Source: Arthrobacter psychrolactophilus
Lineage (GTDB): Bacteria > Actinomycetota > Actinomycetes > Actinomycetales > Micrococcaceae
Direction of reading: 5' to 3'
Assembly (NCBI RefSeq): GCF_003219795.1
Contig: NZ_QJVC01000011.1
Span: 32,488-96,487 of the forward strand
Length of the DNA stretch: 64,000 nt
Program-made: the position numbers and the translations under genes
The notes under the pieces: model-generated
Seen by the model: the letters and a program-made list of their open reading frames with translations, nothing else
Told to the model about the DNA's origin: nothing
Databases searched by the model: none
Shown: piece by piece, positions 38,926 through 48,513 of the stretch
Layout of the letters: every line of letters starts with the position of its first letter
Numbering within the stretch: position 1 is the first letter of the stretch

Positions 38926-38994
38926 CACGTTCCGCGAAGGTACGGGGGTGCAGGGAATAAAACCGCGCTGGTGGGACAACGAAAAGGGCATGCA

Positions 38995-39040
38995 AAAAGC
39001 CGTTGCCGGCTCCTTGGAAAAGGAACCGGCAACGGCTGCT
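38995..39040 (-). terminator. terminator of tig
   Basis: AGCCGTTGCCGG-x-TCCTT pairs with its complement across a 4-base loop, giving about 17 bp, followed on the minus strand by TTTTTGC. It lies 31 bases after the trigger factor stop codon. Confidence 0.88.
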
Positions 39041-39070
39041 AAAACGTTTTTACCCGGTGAAGGGAAGTAG

Positions 39071-40441
39071 TTAGACGCGAGCTTCGCCCGGATCGGTGAC
39101 TGCTGTGGGCTCGATGACCTCGTCCTCGGAAGCAATTTCTTCTTCTTCGGAAGCGACTGAAACGAAGTCAGTCAGATCAACAGCAACACCAGCGGTGTCC
39201 TTCACGGCAGCCTTGCCCAGAACAGCGGCAAGTGCCTTGCGACGACGAACTTCGCCAACGATCATGTTGACCTGGCCCGAGGAGTCGAGCATCTGCGCGA
39301 ACTGGTTCGGGTCCATGCCGTACTGGCTAGCGGAGGAAACGATGTAGTCGATCAGTTCAGCCTGGCTGACGCTGACTTCTTCCTTCTCAGCAATGGCATC
39401 GAGGATGATCTCGTTGCGGAATGCCTTCTCGGTGTTTTCCTTGACCTCGGCGCGGTGCTCTTCGGTGTCGTGTTCCTCGGCACCGTGTGAGTTCTCCGGG
39501 CGGAAGTGCTGCTCGAGCTGCTCGGCGATGACGGAATCCGGAACCGGAACCTCAACGAGGGCAACGAGTGCTTCGAGAACCTTGTCGCGAGCCTCAACAC
39601 CCTGCTCGACAACCTTGGAATCGGCAGCCTGCTTGGCCAGGTCTTCCTTCAGTTCGGCAATGGTGTCGAACTCGGAAGCCAGCTGAGCGAAGTCATCGTT
39701 TGCTTCGGGGAGTTCGCGAACCTTGACCGAGGTGACCTTGACGGTGACCTGAGCTTCTTCACCTGCGTGCTCGCCGCCAGCCAGCTTGGTGTTGAAGATT
39801 GCTTCCTCGCCAGCGGACAGGCCGGTTGCGGCCTCGTCCAGACCATCAAGCATGTTGCCTGCGCCGACCTGGTAGGAGAGGTCAGCAGCGGAGTCAACCT
39901 CAACGCCGTCGATCTTGGCGTCGATGTTGATGGTGAGGAAGTCACCATCGGCGGCCGGGCGGTCTTCAGCCTTCAGCGTGCCGAAGCGGCCGCGGAGCTC
40001 GTCCAGTGCCTTCGTGGTGTCTTCATCGGAAGCCTCAACAGCAGCAACCTCAACCTCAATGCCAGCGTAGTCCGGCAGTTCGATCTCGGGGCGGATGTCC
40101 AGTTCAACCTGGAACTTGACCACACCATCGGTGCCGGACGGGTCCGGAACTTCGGTGATTTCAACTTCGGGACGGCTCAAGGGAATGAGCTTGTTTTCGA
40201 CAACAGCTTCCTGGTACCAGCCGTTCAGACCGGCGTTGATAGCCGTTTCGAGAACGTAGCCACGGCCAACGCGCTGATCGATCAGCGAGTTGGGGACCTT
40301 ACCCTTACGGAAGCCGGGTACCTGAACCTGGGTACCAATCGTCTTGTAAGCCTCAGTGATGCTGGGCTTCAATTCCTCAAAGGAAACCTCAACATCGAGC
40401 TTTACCCGAGTGGGTGTGAGGTTTTCGACAGCGCTCTTCAC
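39071..40441 (-). CDS. tig: trigger factor (peptidyl-prolyl isomerase chaperone)
   Basis: Trigger factor binds the ribosome exit tunnel and receives nascent chains. The 456-residue protein has the ribosome-binding domain with the GFRKGKVP signature (about 46-53), an FKBP-like PPIase domain (about 150-245) and a helical C-terminal chaperone domain with an acidic tail. I choose GTG 40441 ([15 protein letters not shown]), preceded by AGGAG at a 9-10 base distance. Further upstream codons run into the tRNA side. Confidence 0.95.
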   Translation of the reverse strand: MKSAVENLTPTRVKLDVEVSFEELKPSITEAYKTIGTQVQVPGFRKGKVPNSLIDQRVGRGYVLETAINAGLNGWYQEAVVENKLIPLSRPEVEITEVPDPSGTDGVVKFQVELDIRPEIELPDYAGIEVEVAAVEASDEDTTKALDELRGRFGTLKAEDRPAADGDFLTINIDAKIDGVEVDSAADLSYQVGAGNMLDGLDEAATGLSAGEEAIFNTKLAGGEHAGEEAQVTVKVTSVKVRELPEANDDFAQLASEFDTIAELKEDLAKQAADSKVVEQGVEARDKVLEALVALVEVPVPDSVIAEQLEQHFRPENSHGAEEHDTEEHRAEVKENTEKAFRNEIILDAIAEKEEVSVSQAELIDYIVSSASQYGMDPNQFAQMLDSSGQVNMIVGEVRRRKALAAVLGKAAVKDTAGVAVDLTDFVSVASEEEEIASEDEVIEPTAVTDPGEARV

Positions 40442-40530
40442 AGCGTGGTACTCCTGATGGTCTGTTGATGGATATTTAGGCCCAGCACATGGGCAGTCAC
40501 TGACCAAACGTGATCCGGATAATGCTGAAG

Positions 40531-40603
40531 TCGGGGCGACAGGACTCGAACCTGCGGTCTCCTGCTCCCAAAGCAGGCGCGCTAGCCACTACGCTACGCC
40601 CCG
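40531..40603 (-). tRNA. tRNA-Pro(TGG)
   Basis: This is a 73-nt cloverleaf on the minus strand: acceptor CGGGGCG/CGCCCCG with A73, anticodon stem CCTGC/GCAGG and loop TTTGGGA giving anticodon TGG. CCA is not encoded. Confidence 0.95.
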
Positions 40604-40751
40604 TAGTGCCCGCAACAGTCTACGGGCAAAAGTTCCCAGATGCACAATCGGCGATTTCGCGGCGATTTTCTCGTGGTTTTCCCTCGCCCTTTACGGACGA
40701 CGACGAACCCCACCTAGCGTGTTTAGCTCACCTTTTGCGCGCCTTTAGTTA

Positions 40752-40790
40752 AACAAAAAAATTCCCCGGCCAGATGACCGAGGAATTCAT
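40752..40790 (-). terminator. terminator after tRNA-Gly
   Basis: On the minus strand AATTCCTCGG and CCGGGGAATT form a stem followed by a run of seven T, just after the 3' end of the tRNA-Gly gene. Confidence 0.85.
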
Positions 40791-40800
40791 AAAAAATTGG

Positions 40801-40871
40801 AGGGGGCGACGGGAATCGAACCCGCGTAATCAGTTTGGAAGACTGAGGCTTTACCATTAAGCTACGCCCCC
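40801..40871 (-). tRNA. tRNA-Gly(TCC)
   Basis: This is a 71-nt cloverleaf on the minus strand with acceptor GGGGGCG/CGCCCCC, short D-loop, anticodon stem TCAGT/ACTGA and loop CTTCCAA giving anticodon TCC. CCA is not encoded. It lies 197 bases upstream of tRNA-Pro. Confidence 0.95.
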
Positions 40872-40983
40872 AGATACAAGCCCTGGGGCTTTGTTTTCGG
40901 CTTGTGGCCGAACAACTCCATTACCCTATCAACCCTTTTGCCACTCTCGCAAATCGAGAGCAGCTAATTTTCGAAAAATGCCA

Positions 40984-41033
40984 TAGTTGGGCGTTCTCGC
41001 GGTAGTTCTACCTATAGCGAGAATGCCTAACTA
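40984..41033 (-). terminator. terminator-like hairpin after nei
   Basis: TAGTT, GGC, TTCTCGC and TAG pair with matching segments of the right arm (TAC, CGAGAA, GCC, AACTA) in a long interrupted stem, followed on the minus strand by GGCATTTTT. It lies between nei and tRNA-Gly. Confidence 0.65.
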
Positions 41034-41058
41034 GGGCGTTTTTACGGGGAAGTCGCGC

Positions 41059-41994
41059 TCAGGACTTCTGGCAGGACGGGCACCAATAAAGTTTTCTCCC
41101 GCCGAGCTCCTGCAACGCGATTTCCGTGCCGCAGTGACGGCACGGCAGGCTCTGCCGCTTGTACACATAATGCGCATCCTCCACCGGAACCGACGCGTTG
41201 GCCCGTTGTTCCGCGAGCTTCTCGCCCACCGCAACGCCATGGCCGGAGGGTCGATCTCCCATTTCGGTCGTGATGATGCGACCGTCGCGGACGCCGTCGT
41301 TCATGATGGTGGCAATATCACGCCACAGCGCCTGGGCTTCCTCACCCTGCAGGCTTGTTCCGGAGAGCATGGGATCGAGGCCCAGCCGGAACAAGGTTTC
41401 CGCCCGGTAGACATTACCCACCCCGGCGAGTACGTCTTGTTTCATGAGTTGCAAGGCGATTGAGGTTGAACTCTTGCGGATGCGCCGCACAAACTCCTCG
41501 GCATCTCCGGGGTAATCGTTGAGTGGATCAGGGCCCAACTTGTTGCGCGCCACGACAGCCTCAGCGGGGGTCAAGACCTCGCAGGCGGTCGGTCCACGCA
41601 AATCGGCCCAGCCATGCTCGGACACGAGACGGACTCGCACAGCACCCTTGGGTTCGGGCGGGCCGGCATAAACCTCGGCGGACGGCCCGGCCCCAGCAAC
41701 TTCTTGTTCACCAATGCGACGCGGCGCGCCAATGCTGGAGGCGCCCGTGAAGGACGAATCGCCGCCAAAGTCCCATGCTCCGTACAAGCCCAGATGCACG
41801 CGCATCACCAGATCGTGGGAGAAATACAGGAACATTTGCTTGCCGTGCGCCTCGGCCCGCTCCAGAAGCTGACCGTCGAGGCGCTGTGCTCCCGCGGCGA
41901 ATTTCCCCTGCGGGCTGGACACGGCAAGCGTAGCCCCGCCAAAGACATCACGAAATTGCCGGGCCAAGCGGTGGACGGAATGCCCCTCAGGCAT
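41059..41994 (-). CDS. nei: Fpg/Nei family DNA glycosylase (endonuclease VIII-like)
   Basis: This base-excision repair enzyme removes oxidised pyrimidines and nicks at the AP site. The 311-residue protein starts MPEGHSVHR, with catalytic P2 and E3, the Nei-type pattern. It has the H2TH region and a C-terminal zinc finger CRHC...CPSC. Position beside rpiB and tig matches M. tuberculosis Rv2464c (Nei1). Confidence 0.93.
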   Translation of the reverse strand: MPEGHSVHRLARQFRDVFGGATLAVSSPQGKFAAGAQRLDGQLLERAEAHGKQMFLYFSHDLVMRVHLGLYGAWDFGGDSSFTGASSIGAPRRIGEQEVAGAGPSAEVYAGPPEPKGAVRVRLVSEHGWADLRGPTACEVLTPAEAVVARNKLGPDPLNDYPGDAEEFVRRIRKSSTSIALQLMKQDVLAGVGNVYRAETLFRLGLDPMLSGTSLQGEEAQALWRDIATIMNDGVRDGRIITTEMGDRPSGHGVAVGEKLAEQRANASVPVEDAHYVYKRQSLPCRHCGTEIALQELGGRKLYWCPSCQKS

Positions 41995-42047
41995 AGGATC
42001 CTCCGCTTGGTCCCGGCAGAGTCACAAGGTGGTTGTGCACAGCGAAA

Positions 42048-42521
42048 TTACTCGACGATCTCGCCCGTGGTTTCGTACACAGCGATCTTGCCGATGCGGC
42101 GGACATGACGCTCGGCGTTGCTGAACGGCTCGGCGAGGAACGCTTCGATGATCGCAGTGGCTTCCTCAACTGTGTGCTGGCGGCCACCCACGGCGATGAC
42201 ATTGGCGTCGTTGTGCTCGCGAGCCAAGGTCGCGGTGGAGTGGTTCCAGGCGAGAGCGGCACGCACACCCTTGACCTTGTTGGCGGCAATCTGCTCGCCA
42301 TTGCCGGATCCGCCCAGCACAATCCCGAGTGCGTCAACGCCAGCGGCCTGGTCGGCGACGACGGCCAGTGCGGCGTTGATGCAGAACGAGGGGTAATCAT
42401 CTTCGGCGTCGTAAGCCTGCGGTCCGTGGTCCACCATCTCGTAGCCCTTGGCGGCGAGTGCCGTGATGAGGTGAGCGCTGAGCTCCATGCCGGCGTGGTC
42501 GGTTGCGATATGAACGCGCAT
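42048..42521 (-). CDS. rpiB: ribose-5-phosphate isomerase B
   Basis: RpiB interconverts ribose 5-phosphate and ribulose 5-phosphate. The 157-residue protein shows ATDHAGMELS at the phosphate site and GGSGNGEQIAANK in the active site. In this motif the base is Glu as in the mycobacterial enzyme, not the Cys of E. coli RpiB. It is 53 bases upstream of nei on the same strand. Confidence 0.93.
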   Translation of the reverse strand: MRVHIATDHAGMELSAHLITALAAKGYEMVDHGPQAYDAEDDYPSFCINAALAVVADQAAGVDALGIVLGGSGNGEQIAANKVKGVRAALAWNHSTATLAREHNDANVIAVGGRQHTVEEATAIIEAFLAEPFSNAERHVRRIGKIAVYETTGEIVE

Positions 42522-42583
42522 GATGATTCCTAAGTTCTCGAGGTAATAACTGCTCCCCCAAGACTACCCAAGGCTGCACCACA

Positions 42584-43591
42584 TTACGGCCGCCGCGAAC
42601 GGTCCCCCGGCGATTTTCCGGCCCGACGGTTCATGATGGCGGAGAGCTCATCGGCCAGATCTAGGGACGGCGCACTCACCGCTGCCTGTCCCCCATCGGC
42701 AAGACGAAGTACGACGGCGGCACCTGAGTAACTCAGGAATGTCACGGATCCGTTGTGGCGGCGCGGGCCCCATCCACCGTAATCCCGCGCCATAATATCG
42801 AGCGACACGGCCGCGGCGACGTCCAGGCACGGCACGGTGAGGACGGGTACCAACCCCAGGACTTTGACCTCTAGCCCCGTGCGATCCATCGAGACCGTGG
42901 CGCACAACAAGGCAATCACGAGCAGAGCGGCAAGCACCATGGCCAAGAAGATCCAGGGCGAGATTAGGGCTAGGAAGGCGCCGGGCAAAACGGCGGCCAA
43001 CAAGATCATCAGGACGATAGAGCTCCGCGGATGCAGGAAGTAGCTCAGCTGATCCTTGGCCTCATCGGGGTCTAGCTCGGATTCGAGCATGAGCAGCAGC
43101 GCGCTGTCATCTGCGGGCGTCCACTGCTCGTCGGGTTTGAAGGTCAGGGCCAACACCACACCCATGGACGCGGCCAGACCACAGCCCATGAGCAGCACAA
43201 ATCCGTCCACCCGTTCGGTGGGCAGGCCCTCGTGTTGCCCCTGGCCCAAGAGTGTCGCCACGAACAAGGTGAAGGCCGATAGTTGCAAGGTCATGGCCAC
43301 GCCGAGCAGGACCCGGCGCAGATTTCGCGGCAAGGATGTGCGGGCACCCTGGCTTCCCACCCCGGCGCCGAGCACCAGTATGGCCGCCACACCCACGGTC
43401 AGGAATACGGGAATCGACACGGGGCTACCGCCCCAGGGAAACACCACACCGTCGGGCAGTTGCCCGGCAATCAACACGCTTCCCAAAATCAGGGCAGCCG
43501 CTAGGAGCGCAGCAAAGATCAGCGCGAAGCGCAGGGCCCGTGCGTCAAGGCGCCTGTCAGGGGAAGAATCGTGACTGCCATCGGATGCCAT
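42584..43591 (-). CDS. membrane protein, paralogue of the next gene, unknown function
   Basis: The 335-residue protein has an N-terminal hydrophilic stretch, about six transmembrane helices (from about residue 22 to 240) and a C-terminal soluble part with ARDYGGWGPRRHNGSVTF. That last segment closely resembles the same region of the neighbour at 43596, so the two are probably diverged duplicates. The C-terminal part looks like a PH-type small beta domain. Function unknown. It starts 4 bases after its neighbour's stop. Confidence 0.75.
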   Translation of the reverse strand: MASDGSHDSSPDRRLDARALRFALIFAALLAAALILGSVLIAGQLPDGVVFPWGGSPVSIPVFLTVGVAAILVLGAGVGSQGARTSLPRNLRRVLLGVAMTLQLSAFTLFVATLLGQGQHEGLPTERVDGFVLLMGCGLAASMGVVLALTFKPDEQWTPADDSALLLMLESELDPDEAKDQLSYFLHPRSSIVLMILLAAVLPGAFLALISPWIFLAMVLAALLVIALLCATVSMDRTGLEVKVLGLVPVLTVPCLDVAAAVSLDIMARDYGGWGPRRHNGSVTFLSYSGAAVVLRLADGGQAAVSAPSLDLADELSAIMNRRAGKSPGDRSRRP

Positions 43592-43595
43592 GGAA

Positions 43596-44636
43596 CTATT
43601 TTTTCACGTTCCCGATGCGATGGTAACCGTTTGCGAGCGCCGCTGCGGTTCCTGCTGAGGCCACGTCCGGCATGGAAATGATGAACTTTTGGTGATATCC
43701 GGCCTCGATGACAAGAGCCGGGCCGCTGCTCATGATGAAGCCAATGCTGCCGCCATGCATGCGGTATCCCCATCCGCCATAATCCAGCGCCTTGATCTCT
43801 TCCACGCTGGCACCCTTGATCCCGGGCCAGTCCAGGGGCATGATCTTCCAAAATCCAGAGGCCAGCACCCGCACGCCCTGGGGATCGATGACCACCACAC
43901 CCTGGCAAAAGATCCATACGAGGGCCGCCACCACAACTCCCAGGAGCGCCAACAACGGGAAGATGAAGTACGTGCTCACGGCCACGATCGCACCAACGCC
44001 TAGGCTCAAAAGCCACGCCCAGGGGCCCAGCGAAACCTTGATGCGCAGCGACTCGCCGCGCTCTGCCTGCTCACGCCCGGCCACGGCAAGGGCCGCGTCG
44101 GCCGCGGTGACGTTGGCGTTCATCGCGACGACGGCCGGGTCTTGCGTCCGATCCACCTCGCCGGGCCGGTAACGCCAAATCACGAGGGCGGCGACAATAG
44201 CCGCCACGGCCAACCCTGCGGCCATGACGGGAGCCGAGAGCTTTGCCTGTGAGATGTCCACCAGATCTAACTGCCCGGCAACAATGGCCACCATCAGGGC
44301 GGTCAGGCCCACCGCGAAGGCGGCGCCCAGGCCCAGCCCAACTCGGGCCAGCAGCGAGGATTGCCCGCGTGAGATCATGGCCATCACGGAGATGAGAGCA
44401 CCTGTTCCCCCGGCCACTCCGACCGTCATGAGGGCCATACCCCAGAGCGAGGAATAGCCATCGACCTCATTCTCGGAATTCCAATGGGTGGCCAATTCGG
44501 TCGGCAAGCGATCCGCAATGGTCAGCATCCAGAGCGCCGCGACAACCCCCAGCAGCAACGGACCCGCCACCGCCCCGAAAAGCCAGCGCCGGTTGTACCG
44601 TTGCTCGGCCACCACGTCGCGCATCTGTTCCCCCAT
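43596..44636 (-). CDS. DUF1648-type membrane protein, unknown function
   Basis: From ATG 44636 the protein is 346 residues, with a first helix followed by the LPTELATHWNSENEVDGY segment typical of DUF1648 (after a first helix, extracytoplasmic loop), then about five more helices. The C-terminal region has DYGGWGYRMHGGSIGF, shared with the next gene. DUF1648 is found in SdpI-like immunity proteins and in many uncharacterised membrane proteins. The longer frame beginning at 44720 has no membrane-family support. Confidence 0.75.
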   Translation of the reverse strand: MGEQMRDVVAEQRYNRRWLFGAVAGPLLLGVVAALWMLTIADRLPTELATHWNSENEVDGYSSLWGMALMTVGVAGGTGALISVMAMISRGQSSLLARVGLGLGAAFAVGLTALMVAIVAGQLDLVDISQAKLSAPVMAAGLAVAAIVAALVIWRYRPGEVDRTQDPAVVAMNANVTAADAALAVAGREQAERGESLRIKVSLGPWAWLLSLGVGAIVAVSTYFIFPLLALLGVVVAALVWIFCQGVVVIDPQGVRVLASGFWKIMPLDWPGIKGASVEEIKALDYGGWGYRMHGGSIGFIMSSGPALVIEAGYHQKFIISMPDVASAGTAAALANGYHRIGNVKK

Positions 44637-44836
44637 GAAAATTCCCCCATCGAATAGTCTGTTGCTTCCCTTCAACCCTTCCCTAGCGCCACGCGGGGTG
44701 CAAATTTTGCCGGACTTCATGACCTCGCGGCTACTAGGCAGTAACGTGAAAGAATCATTTCAACCCACCGCCGGGCACACGCGTTGTAGCTGCCCTGCGG
44801 CCTTGTTCAATCCGAACCCGAACGGAAGGCATTACC

Positions 44837-47395
44837 TTGCCTGGTATGAACCTGACCCGAGCCGAAGCCATTGAGCGCTCTGCCACCCTGACCGTCGACA
44901 GTTACGACGTCGCCCTCGACCTGACCACCTCCGAGACCACCTTCGCCTCCACCACCACGGTGCACTTCAGCGCGAAGGAGGGTTCGTCGTCGTTCATTGA
45001 CGCCGTGACGGATGCGGTCCATCAGGTCACGCTCAACGGCGTGGCGCTGGATCCGGCGGAGGTCTCCGACGGCGTCCGCATCCAGCTGCCCAACCTCGCC
45101 GCCGAGAACGTGCTCACCGTCAAGGCCGACGCCTTGTTCATGAACACGGGCGAGGGCCTGCACCGATTTGTGGACCCCGTGGATGGCGAGGTGTACCTGT
45201 ACAGCCAGTTCGAGGTGCCAGATTCGCGCCGCATGTTTGCCGTCTTCGAGCAGCCCGACCAGAAGGCCCGCTTCACCTTCCATATCACCGCCCCGGCACA
45301 TTGGGACGTCATCTCCAACTCCCCCACCCCGACCCCCGAGTCCGCCGGCGAGGGCACGTCGGTGTGGCACTTCGAGCCCACGCTGACCATGTCCAGCTAC
45401 ATCACGGCGCTCATCGCCGGCCCGTATGAGAGCGTGCGCAGCGAACTGACCAGCTCCGACGGCCGCACCATCCCGTTGGGCGTGTTTGCCCGTAAGTCGC
45501 TCATGGAATTCATGGACGCCGAGAACGTCTTTGAGTTGACCCGCCAGGGCTTTGAATTCTTCGAGCAGCAGTTCGGCACCCCGTACCCCTTCGCCAAGTA
45601 CGACCAGCTCTTCGTGCCCGAGTTCAACGCCGGCGCCATGGAAAATGCTGGCGCCGTGACGTTCCTGGAAAGCTATGTCTTCCGTTCCAAGGTCACCGAC
45701 GCCATGGTGGAACGTCGTGCCATCACGATCCTGCACGAACTGGCCCACATGTGGTTCGGGGACCTCGTGACCATGCGCTGGTGGAACGACCTGTGGCTCA
45801 ACGAGTCCTTCGCCGAGTTCATGTCCACCCTGGCCGCGGCAGAGAACACCAAGTACGTGGACGCCTGGACCTCCTTCTCCTCCATGGAGAAGAGCTGGGC
45901 CTACCGCCAGGATCAGCTGCCCTCCACGCACCCCATCAAGGCCGAGATCAACGATCTGGAGGACGTGCTCGTCAACTTTGACGGCATCACCTACGCCAAG
46001 GGTGCCTCGGTGTTGCGTCAGCTCGTGGCCTGGGTGGGTCAGGAGGAATTCATGGCCGGTGTGCGCGCCTACTTTGGCAAGCACGCCTGGTCCAACACCG
46101 AGCTGCCGGATCTCATGGTGGAGCTGGAGGCTGCCAGTGGCCGCGATCTCTCCTCCTGGACCGAAAAGTGGCTCGAGACGGCCGGCGTCAACACCTTCAA
46201 GGCCGCCCTTGAAGTTACGGACGACGGCGCCATCACCTCCTTTGCGATCGTTCAGTCCGCGATCGCCGAGTACCCGACGCTGCGCCCGCACCGTGCGGCC
46301 ATTGGCTTCTACGATCTGGCCACGGAGGGCGCGGACGCCGGCAAGCTGGTGCGCACCCACCGTGTGGAGCTGGACATAGATGGGGCCACCACCGAGGTGC
46401 CGGAGCTCGTTGGCATGCAGCGCCCCGCGCTGATCCTGCTCAACGACGACGATCTGGCCTACGCCAAGATCCGCCTCGATGAGGTCTCTCTCGCGACCGC
46501 CAAGGCGCATCTGCAGGACTTCCGCGACTCGCTGCCGCGGACCTTGGTCTCGGCGTCGGCCTGGGATGCCGCGCGCGACGGCGAAACTTCCGCCCGAGAC
46601 TACGTGGACTTTGTCTTGTCCACGATTGGCTACGAGAGCGACTCCACCGTCATCATGGTGCTGCTGCGTCAGCTCGCCACCTCTTTGCAGTTCTACGTCG
46701 CACCCGAGCACCAGAAGGCCACGGCCATCGCCGCCGCGGATTCGCTGTGGGTCCTGGCACAGAATGCTGCGGCGGGTTCGGATGCGCAGCTGCAGTTCGT
46801 GAAGGCCTTTGCCGCTCGCGCCCAGTCCGCACAGCAGCTGGACACGGTGCAGTCCTTGCTAGACGGGGTCATCGCCTTGGATTCCCTCACCCTCGACACC
46901 GATATGCGCTGGGAACTACTGACCTCGCTCGTGGCCGGTGGCCGCGCCGATGCAACAGCCATCGATGCTGCCGTGGCTCTGGATAACACCCAGAACGGCC
47001 AGCTGGCGGCAGCCACTGCTTACGCAGCCATCCCCACGGCCGAGGCAAAGGCCGCGACCTGGGATTCGGTGGTCGTGCGTGCCGATGGCGCTAACGCTAT
47101 CCAGCGTGCGGCCATCACCGGCTTCGGCAAGGTCTGGGACACCTCCTTGCTGGAGCCGTATGTGGCCAAGTACTTCGCCGCTGTGGCCAGCATCTGGGCG
47201 GAGCGTTCCTACGAAACCGCCTCGACCATCATCACGGGACTGTACCCCTCCGGGCTGGTCGCGCAGTCCACTCTGGATGCCACGGATGAGTTCCTGGCAA
47301 CCCTGGGCGAAGAGACTCCGGCATTGCGTCGTCTGCTCGTTGAAAGCCGCGACGGCGTGGCTCGTGCGCTGCGGGCCCAGGCAGCTGACGCCTAA
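44837..47395 (+). CDS. pepN: aminopeptidase N
   Basis: This 852-residue M1 zinc metallopeptidase removes N-terminal amino acids in peptide turnover. It has the substrate-binding GAMENAG (about 266-272), zinc ligands HELAH (about 300) and NESFAEF (third ligand Glu about 321). TTG at 44837 is used because GGAAGG lies 8 bases upstream; ATG at 44846 would remove only three residues. It is divergent from the DUF1648 gene. Confidence 0.95.
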   Translation: MPGMNLTRAEAIERSATLTVDSYDVALDLTTSETTFASTTTVHFSAKEGSSSFIDAVTDAVHQVTLNGVALDPAEVSDGVRIQLPNLAAENVLTVKADALFMNTGEGLHRFVDPVDGEVYLYSQFEVPDSRRMFAVFEQPDQKARFTFHITAPAHWDVISNSPTPTPESAGEGTSVWHFEPTLTMSSYITALIAGPYESVRSELTSSDGRTIPLGVFARKSLMEFMDAENVFELTRQGFEFFEQQFGTPYPFAKYDQLFVPEFNAGAMENAGAVTFLESYVFRSKVTDAMVERRAITILHELAHMWFGDLVTMRWWNDLWLNESFAEFMSTLAAAENTKYVDAWTSFSSMEKSWAYRQDQLPSTHPIKAEINDLEDVLVNFDGITYAKGASVLRQLVAWVGQEEFMAGVRAYFGKHAWSNTELPDLMVELEAASGRDLSSWTEKWLETAGVNTFKAALEVTDDGAITSFAIVQSAIAEYPTLRPHRAAIGFYDLATEGADAGKLVRTHRVELDIDGATTEVPELVGMQRPALILLNDDDLAYAKIRLDEVSLATAKAHLQDFRDSLPRTLVSASAWDAARDGETSARDYVDFVLSTIGYESDSTVIMVLLRQLATSLQFYVAPEHQKATAIAAADSLWVLAQNAAAGSDAQLQFVKAFAARAQSAQQLDTVQSLLDGVIALDSLTLDTDMRWELLTSLVAGGRADATAIDAAVALDNTQNGQLAAATAYAAIPTAEAKAATWDSVVVRADGANAIQRAAITGFGKVWDTSLLEPYVAKYFAAVASIWAERSYETASTIITGLYPSGLVAQSTLDATDEFLATLGEETPALRRLLVESRDGVARALRAQAADA

Positions 47396-47405
47396 GTCGA
47401 CGCCT

Positions 47406-47459
47406 CATTGAGGGGGCAGATCACCCACCGTCAAGCGGTGGGTGATCTGCCCCTCAATG
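47406..47459 (+). terminator. pepN terminator, 24-25 bp stem
   Basis: Arms 47406-47430 and 47436-47459 are complementary across a 5-base loop with one bulged G. It lies 10 bases after the pepN stop. No strong T-run follows. Confidence 0.8.
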
Positions 47460-47583
47460 GTTTTGGGCGAGAAACTCCACGTGTTTTTAGGCGCCGCCAC
47501 GATCGTGGAAGCGTTTCGGAAATCCCCCATTATTCGTGCCTCACAGTCTATCCCGGTGGGCCATTCGGGAGTACTTTCAGCTC

Positions 47584-48402
47584 ATGAACTCGTTACGATT
47601 AAGGAAGTTAGCCGCACGCACAGGCGTAGCGGCTTTCGTGAGTCTGGGGCTCATTGCGGGGTTTGCCGGGGCGCCGGCCGTAGCCCAGTCGCCCTCGCCT
47701 GTCACCTACACGGTGCTGGGCGATTCTTACTCCGCAGGCGCCGGCGGAGGATCCGAATCCTTCCCCTGCATGCAGAGCCCGAACAGCTACGGCCATGACT
47801 ACGCCGCTGCCACCGGGAAGGTCATGGCCAACCTAGCGTGCTACGGCGCCACCACGGCTGATGTCCAGCTGTCCCAGGTGCCGTTGATCCCGGCCACCAC
47901 CAAACTCATCACCCTCACAGTGGGAGGTAATGACATTGGCACCGGCGATGTATCCGCGGTCTGCGTGCCAGCACCGCAAAGTACCCAGTGCACCGCAGCA
48001 CTGAGTTCCTCCATGCAAAAGCTGACCCAGCTGCCAACGAAGCTCAAGTCCCTCGTCAAAGCCATAAAGCGCCAGGTCCCGCAGGCGAAGATCGCCTTCG
48101 TGGGCTACCCGAGGCTTTTTGAGCCGAACAATATGGCCCTGCTGGGGTACTCCGCCGATCAGGTCAAGACGGCCAAGCTCATGAACGGTGCCGCGGATCT
48201 GCTCAATAGCGTCATCGCCGTCTCCGCCGTGACTAACGGCGCCCGCTACGTTCCCGTAGCCTGGGCGTTTGCCGGGCACGGTGTTCCGTCGTCGGCGCAG
48301 TGGATTGTGGGGCCAGGGGATGTTACTAATCCGTTCGTCTTTCATCCCACGGCTACCGGCTACTTAAATGGCTACACCGCGGTTTTGAGGGCGTTCCTGT
48401 AG
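47584..48402 (+). CDS. secreted SGNH/GDSL-family hydrolase
   Basis: The 272-residue protein has a signal peptide (basic MNSLRLRKLAAR, hydrophobic core, AVAQ cleavage region about 34), then GDSYSAG with the catalytic Ser, GGNDIG, and late catalytic pair in the VFHPTATGY segment. It resembles secreted actinobacterial esterases/lipases. ATG at 47584 is preferred because it gives a proper signal peptide; GTG at 47536 would put 16 residues before it. Confidence 0.88.
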   Translation: MNSLRLRKLAARTGVAAFVSLGLIAGFAGAPAVAQSPSPVTYTVLGDSYSAGAGGGSESFPCMQSPNSYGHDYAAATGKVMANLACYGATTADVQLSQVPLIPATTKLITLTVGGNDIGTGDVSAVCVPAPQSTQCTAALSSSMQKLTQLPTKLKSLVKAIKRQVPQAKIAFVGYPRLFEPNNMALLGYSADQVKTAKLMNGAADLLNSVIAVSAVTNGARYVPVAWAFAGHGVPSSAQWIVGPGDVTNPFVFHPTATGYLNGYTAVLRAFL

Positions 48403-48513
48403 TCAAGACGTCTTCGGCACTGGTTCATCGGGGCCCCTCGGCGGCTACCGCGCAGCGACCTCCCCAACGCTCGCTTCGCTCGCTGGGGCCCCTCGGCCGC
48501 TACGCTTAGCCCT

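Noticed and set aside
39506-40468. A 320-codon plus-strand frame
   Set aside because: It is antisense to tig, which has a complete trigger factor sequence.
44807-46711. A 634-codon open frame on the minus strand
   Set aside because: It lies entirely opposite pepN, whose motifs (GAMENAG, HELAH) are intact. Its translation is Gly/His/Val-rich shadow sequence without domains.
48403-48513. Repeated GGGGCCCCTCGGC segments between the SGNH and OsmC genes, possible REP element
   Set aside because: Only two imperfect copies, with no defined palindrome family visible elsewhere in the window.
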